A stretch of DNA of 23,947 nucleotides. Source: Actinomycetes bacterium. Lineage in GTDB: Bacteria; Actinomycetota; Acidimicrobiia; Acidimicrobiales; RAAP-2. Position 1 is the stretch's first letter; every line of letters begins with the position of its first letter. Positions 15,806 through 21,391 of the stretch are shown in pieces. Made by a program: the position numbers and the translations under genes. The DNA lies in the NCBI GenBank assembly GCA_021791615.1, contig JAJYWG010000522.1:1-23947 (forward strand). The letters run 5' to 3'. The notes beneath the pieces are model-generated. The model searched no databases, was not told where the DNA came from, and was given only the letters and a program-made list of their open reading frames with translations.

Positions 15806-16300
15806 TTACTCCTCCTCGATCTGGTGTCTCGGCTCGAATGCCTCGAGCGCGGCCTCGTAGGCCGGCAGGACTTGCTCGCGGACCCGCTTGCGATCCGCCT
15901 TCGGCAACGTGGGCTCGTAGAGCTCCTCGCTCTCGGGGTAGGTGCAGACGATCACGTCCACGTGACGATTCGAGAACGGAAGCGGGAGCCCGTCGTCGAC
16001 GATTTCGGTAGCGACGAGCTCGTATCCGAGCGACCGCAGCCGACGCACGGAGGCCAGACCAAACGCTTCGTAGCCTTCCCCCTTCGCCAGCACGGCGGCT
16101 TCACGGTCGTCATTCACGACCAGTGCCGAAACGGTTACAGCACCTGCGCGTTCGTAGCCCCGAACCACTCGATAGAGAGGAGCACTGAGCAGGGCCAGCC
16201 GCAGTGCCATGACCGGGTCACGGTCGTTGCCAAGCCGCAGGAGCAGCTGAGCCTCGTCGTCGAGGCGGCTATCCGCACGAAGACGCACTTCTCGACTCAG
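15806..16300 (-). CDS. Hypothetical protein, about 160-165 residues, first gene of an unknown pair
   Basis: I do not recognise this gene. The frame has strong coding character: 'RADSRLDDEAQLLLRLGND', then 'VMALRLALLSAPLYRVVRGY', then 'VSALVVNDDREAAVLAKGEG', then 'LPFSNRHVDVIVCTYPESEE', and an acidic tail 'EPRHQIEEE'. The helix/strand order suggests a compact alpha-beta protein. GTG 16288 is the first standard start, but the good ribosome binding site AGGAGGT (16313-16307) is 18 bases from it. CTG 16300 is in frame, six bases from that site, and would give 'MSREVRLRADSRL'. I therefore take CTG 16300 as the likely start. The site overlaps the end of the truncated RES gene, and the stop is followed after one base by the 80-residue gene. 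Confidence 0.65.
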   Translation of the reverse strand: MSREVRLRADSRLDDEAQLLLRLGNDRDPVMALRLALLSAPLYRVVRGYERAGAVTVSALVVNDDREAAVLAKGEGYEAFGLASVRRLRSLGYELVATEIVDDGLPLPFSNRHVDVIVCTYPESEELYEPTLPKADRKRVREQVLPAYEAALEAFEPRHQIEEE

Positions 16301-16304
16301 TTTC

Positions 16305-16367
16305 CTACCTCCTCTTGGGGATGACCCGGGTCGGGAACCCGCTGAGGTCCTCGGGCGGTGCGGTCAG
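16305..16367 (-). pseudogene. N-terminal remnant of a RES-domain toxin
   Basis: Twenty codons read 'TAPPEDLSGFPTRVIPKRR' and stop at TAG. The first part matches the usual opening of RES toxins (PP-x-DL-x-x-F-P-T-R-x-x-P, just before the Arg that starts the RES fold). The catalytic RES domain, an NAD-degrading ADP-ribosyltransferase-like fold in this family, is missing. The reading starts over the stop of the antitoxin remnant (CTGA in place of the usual ATGA or GTGA), as in intact Xre/RES operons. The unknown gene pair begins exactly where homology ends. Confidence 0.5.
16307..16313 (-). promoter_or_regulatory. Strong ribosome binding site deciding a CTG start
   Basis: AGGAGGT on the minus strand is followed by six bases (AGGAAA) and then CTG at 16300-16298. 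No ATG or GTG is at normal distance. The site doubles as the last codons (Arg-Arg-stop) of the RES remnant. Confidence 0.55.
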
Positions 16368-16612
16368 TGGCTCAGACGGGCCGCGGTGCGCTCGGCGGCT
16401 GCCCGTAGGACTCCGGCGACAGTTGGATCCCCGAGCACGGATGCCGGGGTCCGGCCATCGAGCTCGTCTTGGCTGGTAGCCAGCCACGAGGCCACCGTGT
16501 AGGTGTCCACGCCAGCAGCGGCAAAGGCGACGAGCAGCTCGGGGACGATGTTGTAGGGGGGAGGGTCTGGCTCGTCCGGATCCGGCGCGGTCAGCGCGAG
16601 GTCGTGGTCGCG
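16364..16612 (-). pseudogene. Xre/MbcA/ParS-type antitoxin, toxin-binding half
   Basis: The frame reads 'PYNIVPELLVAFAAAGVDTY', 'TVASWLATSQDELDGRTPAS' and 'VLGDPTVAGVLRAAAERTAA', ending 'RLSH'. The block W-L-x-x-x-x-x-x-L-D-G-R-T-P with following helices is the toxin-binding domain of Xre/MbcA/ParS antitoxins. The frame opens after a TGA at 16615-16613 and has no ATG or GTG before the conserved block, so the N-terminus is lost or the start is very unusual. Its natural partner, a RES toxin, follows directly but is also cut down. Both genes of this TA locus are therefore degraded. Confidence 0.6.
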
Positions 16613-16618
16613 TCAGAG

Positions 16619-16639
16619 CTCGGCCGGCCTTCGGCCGAG
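16619..16639. other. Perfect 8-bp inverted repeat
   Basis: CTCGGCCG, a five-base loop, then CGGCCGAG. It lies just upstream of the truncated antitoxin on the minus strand. There is no U-tract on either strand, so a terminator role is not supported; it could be an operator-like site for the lost antitoxin or simply GC-rich chance. Confidence 0.4.
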
Positions 16640-16786
16640 CGCCTCGCCGGTCAGATCGCCGAGCTCATCGGCCCACTCCGGCGGGCGAAGGGAGCCGCGA
16701 TGGAGTAGACACAACCACAGGGGCCCGGTGATGGATTACTTGAACTCTGAGCTGCGGGATAACGCGAACGTCGACACAGCCACGGC

Positions 16787-17053
16787 TCAACGGTACACGT
16801 CGCCCCGATGATCGGTGTGAACGATGTCGATACGCAGCAGCTCATCGTCGACGCTGTAGACGACCCGGTAGCTCCCGCGCCGAGCGGAGCGCAGGCCAGC
16901 CAGTTGGCCGCTGAGTGCTCCGCCGAGCCGGTACGGATCGTCAGCCAGGGGGCCGAAGATGAAGTCGAGGCAGGCGGCAGCGATCTTCTCCGGGATGCGG
17001 AGGAGATCACGCTCGGCGCGAGCCGATATGCGAACCTCGTACGGGCGGCTCAC
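16787..17053 (-). CDS. relE: RelE/ParE-family toxin
   Basis: This 88-residue protein opens 'MSRPYEVRISARAERDLLRI' and continues 'DDPYRLGGALSGQLAGLRSA', then 'RRGSYRVVYSVDDELLRIDI' and 'VHTDHRGDVYR'. The layout (N-terminal helices, a G-x-L-x-G-L-R-S-x-R-x-G-x-Y-R-V-x-Y block and a C-terminal H-R-x-x-x-Y-R) is diagnostic of RelE. These toxins are ribosome-dependent mRNA nucleases, and the conserved basic residues and terminal Tyr are present. The GTG start overlaps the antitoxin stop (GTGA), placing the toxin second in the operon. It looks intact at the family's normal length. Confidence 0.9.
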   Translation of the reverse strand: MSRPYEVRISARAERDLLRIPEKIAAACLDFIFGPLADDPYRLGGALSGQLAGLRSARRGSYRVVYSVDDELLRIDIVHTDHRGDVYR

Positions 17054-17319
17054 CGAGGAGCGAAGCGAGCACGCAGGGCCTCGTTGTCCGCCACTCGCCC
17101 AGCTGCCAGGTCGGCGAGCCCCTCGGCGATGGCTTCTGGAGCGCCTGGCGTGGTCAAGATGTCGACCGTCTCTTCGAGCGCGGCGAGGTCGTCGGCTGAG
17201 ATGAGCACGGCGGCGGGCCGACCGTGGCGGGTGATCATCACCCGATCATGCGTGCGCTCCACGCCGGCGATGTACTCCGAGAGCCGATCCTTTACCTCCC
17301 CCAGCGGCACGGTGGTCAT
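17050..17319 (-). CDS. Phd/YefM-family antitoxin
   Basis: This 89-residue protein starts 'MTTVPLGEVKDRLSEYIAGV', then 'ERTHDRVMITRHGRPAAVLI' and 'SADDLAALEETVDILTTPGA'. This is the Phd/YefM DNA-binding domain (I-T-R-H-G-R-P-A-A-V-L followed by the D-D-L helix), and the C-terminal 35 residues should wrap and neutralise RelE. Antitoxins of this type also repress their own operon, often with the toxin as co-repressor. It is intact, precedes the toxin with a GTGA overlap, and has a leaderless-type promoter directly at its ATG. Confidence 0.9.
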   Translation of the reverse strand: MTTVPLGEVKDRLSEYIAGVERTHDRVMITRHGRPAAVLISADDLAALEETVDILTTPGAPEAIAEGLADLAAGRVADNEALRARFAPR

Positions 17320-17325
17320 GATCGC

Positions 17326-17331
17326 AGTGTA
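17326..17331 (-). promoter_or_regulatory. -10 element of the phd-relE operon, leaderless arrangement
   Basis: TACACT on the minus strand is followed by six bases and then the ATG at 17319. That spacing puts transcription start at, or next to, the initiation codon, as in leaderless actinobacterial genes. No Shine-Dalgarno sequence is present, in agreement. No good -35 is visible. Confidence 0.5.
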
Positions 17332-17456
17332 GCCAGAAGTGCGGCTAGCCGAGCACCTTGGTGTCAGAGCCCCCTACGTTGTGGCGCACGGCGCATCTCG
17401 CCTTCGAGGGGCGGCTCCGGCACGTCGCTACGTCACCCGGTGCCAGCGAGCCGAGC

Positions 17457-17531
17457 ATGTGGCGGTCAGGGCCTCCACGTGGATGGCGTGACGCTGCGGG
17501 AGCAGCATGAAGCGTTCTCGCGCTAGCGGCT
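17457..17531 (+). repeat. Dispersed 'GVTLREQHEAF' segment, copy B (longest)
   Basis: Positions 17457-17508 match 20795-20846 at 47 of 52 bases, and 17485-17531 match copy A. In one frame it reads 'CGGQGLHVDGVTLREQHEAF', then Ser-Arg-stop. Three of the five differences to copy C fall at third positions of this frame. The segment contains the palindrome TCCACGTGGA and the hairpin GCTGC-GGGA-GCAGC. It lies directly upstream of the transposase remnant. Confidence 0.8.
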
Positions 17532-17666
17532 CACTGGCTCGACCACGACTACGAGCGGCTCATCGAGACATCTGAGGCGATGGTGAAGTGGGCGATGGTC
17601 GGCCTCATGACCCGTCGCCTCGCACCGTCAGGTCGCCGCCCCTGGGCTACGAGCGGAGCCCCATGA
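17532..17666 (+). pseudogene. IS5-like transposase, C-terminal remnant
   Basis: Forty-four codons read 'HWLDHDYERLIETSEAMVKW', then 'AMVGLMTRRLAPSGRRPW', and stop at TGA 17664. The pattern D-Y-E-x-L-x-E-T-S-E-A-M-x-x-x-A-M-x-x-L-M-x-R-R-L is the C-terminal end of IS5-type DDE transposases, after the catalytic Glu. The rest of the gene is missing. The following TGTCAAACACGTTCTGAGA (about 17672-17690) could be what is left of the IS end. The remnant cannot be active by itself. Confidence 0.7.
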
Positions 17667-17757
17667 GGCCTTGTCAAACACGTTCTGAGATGTTTCCTGA
17701 TGGTTTGGGGAACGGCAGGACAACGCCTGATAGCTCGGCGGCGGCAGGGAGGGGCGG

Positions 17758-17763
17758 TAGCAT
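17758..17763 (+). promoter_or_regulatory. Possible -10 element just upstream of the group II intron
   Basis: TAGCAT lies nine bases upstream of the intron's first base. If used, transcription would start within a few bases of the intron and, before insertion, about at the vapB-like start, similar to the leaderless arrangement of the phd-relE operon. No clear -35 is seen. Confidence 0.3.
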
Positions 17764-18146
17764 GGGGACGTGGTGCGTCCTGAAAACTGGATCAGCCCAG
17801 CGGGTGAGAGTCCCGTCCGGGTAAACGCCGGAGAGCCCGGTAGCAGGCCCCGGTTCGTCGTCGAGAGGCGGCGGGCTGAGCGGGGCGTCAAGAGCCTCTT
17901 CGGAGGGAGCAAGCGTGCGGGCCGTAGGTCCACCAGGGCCGAGTCCTGCAGCCTCGTCACATGTACAACGGGGGAGCCGAGCCGCTCATTTCACGGCGAA
18001 GGCAGCACCTGGCCTAACTGGCGTCCGGACATGCCCTTGGCCAGGTCCCCCCGGGGTAGGGGGAGCGGCACGTACGCAAGGGATGATTCGGGACAGGAGA
18101 GACCCGTCTTGCCAGCCTCGTCAGCAAAGACCGTCGGTATAAGCCA

Positions 18147-19619
18147 GTGGTGAAATCCGACGGAGGCAAGCGGGAGTCCGACGGGGTCGTAGTACCGCTG
18201 ATCGCCGGGAGGAACCCGGCGGGAGGGAAGGACCCCGACTTCGGTCACGCCGGCAATGGAGGTAAGCGCGAGGGCATGCCGGGGACCGCCCCGGACATCT
18301 ACCCCGAGGGGAAGCATCTTCCTCCCGCTAAAGTGCGACGACTCCAGAACCGGCTATGGGCTGCGGCCAAGCAGTCTTCGGGTCGGCGCTTCCACGCCCT
18401 GTACGACCGCATCTACAGAAGTGACGTTCTGTGGGAGGCGTGGGAGCGGGTCCGAGCAAACCGTGGTGCTGCTGGGGTTGATGGTGTGACCCTAGCGGTG
18501 GTGGAGGCCTACGGAGCAGAGCGGATGATCGCAGAGCTCCAAGAGAGCCTCCGGGCAGGCATCTACCGCCCAAAGCCTGTGCGGCGGGTGGAGATCCCGA
18601 AGCCCGACGGGACGAAGCGCCCGTTGGGCATCCCGACGGTGAAGGACAGGGTGTGCCAGCAGGCTGCGAAGATCGTCCTCGAACCAATCTTCGAGGCGGA
18701 CTTCTTACCCTGCAGCTTCGGGTTCCGCCCGAAGCGTTCGGCGACCGATGCCATGGAGAGGATCAGGGTCGGTTTCATCGAGGGCAAGTGCTTCCTCTTC
18801 GAGGCCGACATCAAGAACTTCTTCGGCGAGATCGACCACGAGAGGCTTCTCTCGCTGGTCGGCGAGCGGGTGTCGGATCGCCGGGTGCTCAAGCTCCTTC
18901 GCCAGTGGTTGCGTGCAGGGGTGCTGGCAGACGGGGTGCTCTCCGAGACGGTCACGGGGACCCCTCAGGGCGGGGTCATCTCTCCCCTCCTTGCCAACGT
19001 CTACCTGCACGCCTTCGATCGGGCCTGGGCGGAGTCTGGCACCGGAGAAGTCGTCCGCTATGCGGACGACTTCGTGGTGCTGTGCAACTCCCAGAGCCAG
19101 GCTGAAGAAGCCCAGCGGCGGGCAACTGCCATCCTGGGCGACCTCGGTCTCTCCCTCCATCCGGACAAGACCGCTGTGGTCGACCTCCGCGGTGGTCGGC
19201 AAGGCTTCGACTTCCTCGGGTGCCACTTCCATGCTCGCATGTCCGGCAAGCTGTGGGAGCAGCGGAGGATCATCCGCTACTACCTCCAGCGCTGGCCGTC
19301 CGTGCGTTCCATGAAGCGTGCTCGGGCGAAGATCAGAGCCATGACCGATCGAAGCCAGGTCGGACAGAAGTTGCTGGTCGTCATCGGACGGCTGAACCGG
19401 TTCCTTCGGGGCTGGAGCAACTACTTCCGCACCGGGAACGCGTCCCTCAAGTTCTGCGAGATCGACAAGTACGTGTGGTGGCGGCTCTTCCGCTTGCTCG
19501 TGAAGAAGCGGGGCCGCAACCTGCGTGCCGGCCAAGCAGATAGGTGGACGTCAGCCTGGTTCCACGACCAGGGCCTGTACCACTTGCACGGAACCATCCG
19601 ATACCCAAAGGCAGCGTAA
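18147..19619 (+). CDS. ltrA: Group II intron reverse transcriptase/maturase
   Basis: The frame has 490 residues. RT blocks are clear: 'RANRGAAGVDGVTL' (block 0/1), 'RPKPVRRVEIPKPDGTKRPL' and 'GIPTVKDRVCQQAAKIVLEP' (block 2), 'FGFRPKRSATDAMERI' (block 3), 'EADIKNFFGEIDHERLL' (block 4), 'TPQGGVISPLLANVYL', and the catalytic YADD at 305-308. The maturase (X/GIIM) part includes 'IGRLNRFLRGWSNYFRTGNA'. There is no C-terminal HNH endonuclease, so insertion would rely on nicks, for example at replication forks. It helps the intron RNA fold and copies it into DNA. The start is uncertain: GTG 18147, or ATG 18276 nearer to the conserved region. The frame is intact. Confidence 0.93.
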   Translation: MVKSDGGKRESDGVVVPLIAGRNPAGGKDPDFGHAGNGGKREGMPGTAPDIYPEGKHLPPAKVRRLQNRLWAAAKQSSGRRFHALYDRIYRSDVLWEAWERVRANRGAAGVDGVTLAVVEAYGAERMIAELQESLRAGIYRPKPVRRVEIPKPDGTKRPLGIPTVKDRVCQQAAKIVLEPIFEADFLPCSFGFRPKRSATDAMERIRVGFIEGKCFLFEADIKNFFGEIDHERLLSLVGERVSDRRVLKLLRQWLRAGVLADGVLSETVTGTPQGGVISPLLANVYLHAFDRAWAESGTGEVVRYADDFVVLCNSQSQAEEAQRRATAILGDLGLSLHPDKTAVVDLRGGRQGFDFLGCHFHARMSGKLWEQRRIIRYYLQRWPSVRSMKRARAKIRAMTDRSQVGQKLLVVIGRLNRFLRGWSNYFRTGNASLKFCEIDKYVWWRLFRLLVKKRGRNLRAGQADRWTSAWFHDQGLYHLHGTIRYPKAA

Positions 19620-19641
19620 CCATGTCCAGAAGACCGTCGGT

Positions 19642-19722
19642 AAGCCGTATGCGGGAAAACCGCACGTACGGATTGAAAGGGGAATGGGGAACCGGGCTCG
19701 CAAGAGCACCGCGCCCCTGACT
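19642..19722 (+). ncRNA. Group II intron domains V and VI
   Basis: Domain V reads AAGCCGTATGCGG, a GAAA tetraloop, then ACCGCACGTACGG, close to the bacterial consensus and holding the catalytic AGC. Domain VI follows, with a GCAA tetraloop and the presumed branch-point A around 19720. Confidence 0.8.
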
Positions 19723-19726
19723 ACCA

Positions 19727-19912
19727 ATGCCTCGTTACCCGGCCGACGTTCCTCCCGGTTCGACTGTCGTCGTCACCAACCCCGACGAGGACTGCTCTGC
19801 CCAGGCATTCCGTGCCTTCCTCGACGAGTTGCTGGCAGGCCCCGAGCCCGACCTGGAAAGCCTCGATGCCGCCGAGGCGGTACGCGAATTGCGAGACGAC
19901 GCCGAGGCGTGA
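19727..19912 (+). CDS. Probable VapB-type antitoxin (small acidic protein)
   Basis: This 61-residue protein starts 'MPRYPADVPPGSTVVVTNPD' and continues 'EDCSAQAFRAFLDELLAGPE', ending in an acidic helix 'LESLDAAEAVRELRDDAEA'. It has no clear DNA-binding motif that I can name. The call rests on its position: it lies directly before a PIN-domain toxin with a GTGA overlap, and its acidic C-terminal helix is the kind of tail that blocks VapC. The ATG is only two bases from the presumed 3' end of the group II intron, and no Shine-Dalgarno sequence lies within the intron end. It is intact. Confidence 0.65.
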   Translation: MPRYPADVPPGSTVVVTNPDEDCSAQAFRAFLDELLAGPEPDLESLDAAEAVRELRDDAEA

Positions 19913-20325
19913 CGGCCGTCGTCATCGACGCGTCCGCCGGAGTCGAAATCGTCGCTCGAACTCGCCGTGGTCGAGCCTTGGCCCGACTTATACCGGCGGG
20001 GTCCGAGGGATGGGTCCCCGAGCACTTCTACGCCGAGGTCCTCGCGGTGTTGAGACGGCGATGCGTCATCGAGGGCAAGCTCACAGATTCACAGGCCACC
20101 GCCGCAGTCAGCCGGCTCGCCTCGTGGCACCTGCACCACGCCTCAGTGGCACCGCTCGTCTCTGCGGCCTGGCGGTACCGCCACAACCTGACGGCGGCCG
20201 ACGCCATCTATGTCGCCTTGGCCGAGGACCTTGGCGGCGACTTCCTCACCGACGACCACCGGCTTGCCGAAGCGCCCACGTTCCCTCCACAGGTGACGGT
20301 TCTCCGCTTACCGGTGCGACCCTGA
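19909..20325 (+). CDS. vapC: VapC-type PIN-domain toxin
   Basis: This is a 138-residue protein. It opens 'MTAVVIDASAGVEIVART' with the first catalytic Asp at 7, then Glu 43 in 'EHFYAEVLAVLRR', Asp 98 in 'LTAADAIYVALAEDLGG', and Asp 115/116 in 'FLTDDHRLA'. All four acidic metal-binding positions of the PIN nuclease are therefore present. VapC toxins cut tRNA or rRNA when not bound by VapB. The GTG start overlaps the stop of the 61-residue gene. Length and motifs are normal, so the toxin is probably functional if expressed. The upstream intron may govern expression of the operon. Confidence 0.9.
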   Translation: MTAVVIDASAGVEIVARTRRGRALARLIPAGSEGWVPEHFYAEVLAVLRRRCVIEGKLTDSQATAAVSRLASWHLHHASVAPLVSAAWRYRHNLTAADAIYVALAEDLGGDFLTDDHRLAEAPTFPPQVTVLRLPVRP

Positions 20326-20794
20326 CTGGGCATCGTCCGTCATCCTGAGACCATAATCGCTGGTCAAGCGGCTGGAAGCGGCAGATCGGAGGCCCCGATC
20401 TCGTAGAACGGACTGTCCTGAGCCTCCTCTCCGACACGAGATAACGCCTACGCCCTTGGAGGCGGCGAGAGCGCGTGTTGAGTTGTATCGAGTCCCCCCT
20501 CCGACACCGACTCTTGCCCACCGCTCGTGCGAAGCGCAGGGGACCTGTCCGACCGTGGCCGGCACTGCGAAGGACTTGGACTGGACGCCGCGGACGGTGC
20601 GACCAGACTCGGCTTGGATGGCGGCCAGCCGTCATTCCCTCGGGTGCGTCCGCCGTCAGTCCGGCGCACGGCCGGGTCCGAAGCTGGAGCGCCGCACGCA
20701 CTCCGCGTGAGCGATCGCCGTCTGGCCACGGGAAGCGCCGAGCTCCAAGGGGCATTGGAGGCACTCGACGACCTTGCTGCTCAGATGGTCGAGG
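20326..20794. other. Stretch without a supported gene
   Basis: Open frames on both strands here are long only because of GC content, and none shows recognisable motifs. A 40-codon frame from GTG 20707 ('ELQGALEALDDLAAQMVED..') ends at 20829 over the start of the repeat's ATGA; it has a helical look but no identified family. I see no promoter, terminator or RNA gene. Confidence 0.45.
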
Positions 20795-20846
20795 ATGTGG
20801 GGGTCAGGGGCTCCACGTGGAGGACATGACGCTGCGGGAGCAGCAT
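20795..20846 (+). repeat. Dispersed 'GVTLREQH' segment, copy C (cut short)
   Basis: It matches copy B at 47 of 52 bases and then stops abruptly: after ...GAGCAGCAT the sequence continues CCCGTTCAC instead of GAAGCGTTC. Here the central palindrome is 12 bases, CTCCACGTGGAG. The break lies at the presumed end of the Tn554-like element. Confidence 0.8.
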
Positions 20847-20962
20847 CCCGTTCACTTGGCAACTCGATTGTCGGGTTCGGGGTTGTCGGGATGGCGCAAG
20901 CGGGCAGAAGTGTCACGTTCAGCGGGACGGAGGGACGGGTCCATGCCCGACGCGTGGGTGAC
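20847..20962. other. Presumed end of the Tn554-like element
   Basis: This stretch of 116 bases lies between the break in repeat copy C and the stop of the TnpC-like gene. It holds two direct copies of TTGTCGGG (20868-20875 and 20883-20890), spaced 15 bases apart, which could be recombinase binding sites near the terminus. No gene is present. Confidence 0.4.
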
Positions 20963-21391
20963 TCAGTCGCGTGGCCGGGTGCGGCGAGGGTGCGCGGGCA
21001 GCCGGGTCACGGTTGCGGTGGGCGCCTCCCGGGCTTGGGCGAGCTCGAGCGAGAGCTCTGCTGCCAGGCGCCGTAGGGTCGTGCTGACGTCGCGTTCGTG
21101 GTGAAGCTCAGCGCGGATGTCTGCGATCTGGGCGGTCAATCTGTCGCGCTGGTCGACGACGGCCTGCATGGCGGTGGGAACGTTGTGTTGTGCCCTCACC
21201 TGTGCTTTGAATGCGTCGATGAGGTCATGGTGCTCGTAGACGACGTCGCGTCGTAGCTGTGACTCGTGTATCAGCTCGGTTTGAGTGAGTTTCCCGGTCG
21301 CCGAGTGAAGCGGGGCGCCACCCAGCAGCCTGTCAGCGGCCGCGGTGATGGCCGCCCGTTCGGCGGCCTGATCACGGGGTCGGCGGCTCAT
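20963..21391 (-). CDS. TnpC-like transposition accessory protein (DUF6262-type)
   Basis: This 142-residue protein starts 'MSRRPRDQAAERAAITAAAD'. Its middle part 'LTQTELIHESQLRRDVVYEH' and 'HDLIDAFKAQVRAQ' resembles the helix-turn-helix of TnpC/DUF6262 proteins (T-x-x-x-L-x-x-x-x-x-x-x-R-x-x-x-Y-x-H-x-D-L). A coiled-coil segment 'VVDQRDRLTAQIADIRAEL' and a basic tail (RLPAHPRRTRPRD) follow. In Tn554-like elements this gene affects the rate and orientation of transposition but does not catalyse it. The ATG overlaps the recombinase stop (ATGA). It is intact. Confidence 0.65.
   Translation of the reverse strand: MSRRPRDQAAERAAITAAADRLLGGAPLHSATGKLTQTELIHESQLRRDVVYEHHDLIDAFKAQVRAQHNVPTAMQAVVDQRDRLTAQIADIRAELHHERDVSTTLRRLAAELSLELAQAREAPTATVTRLPAHPRRTRPRD

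Larger units (their letters stand above)
17773..19724 (+). mobile_element. Group II intron, apparently complete
   Basis: The 5' end matches the GUGYG consensus (GTGCG at 17773). A structured region of about 370 bases comes before the reverse-transcriptase gene, as expected for domains I-III. The gene sits in the domain IV position. Domain V (19642-19675) with an AGC triad and GAAA loop follows, then domain VI with a GCAA-capped stem (GCTC-GCAA-GAGC), closing GGGG/CCCC pairing, and an unpaired A near 19720. The 3' end is about 19724, uncertain by four bases. All parts needed for splicing and retromobility seem present. The element stands directly between a likely promoter and the vapB-like start. 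Confidence 0.85.

Noticed and set aside
16600..16708. Plus-strand reading ending 'RPSAERLAGQIAELIGPLRR', which looks helical and gene-like
   Set aside because: No start codon with support, no upstream domain and no recognised family; it could be a 3' gene remnant but the evidence is too thin to list.
18121..19650. Direct repeat AGACCGTCGGTA at about 18128 and 19631 inside the group II intron
   Set aside because: Both copies flank the reverse-transcriptase gene in structured intron RNA; a short direct repeat there needs no separate explanation, and I could not tie it to splicing elements.
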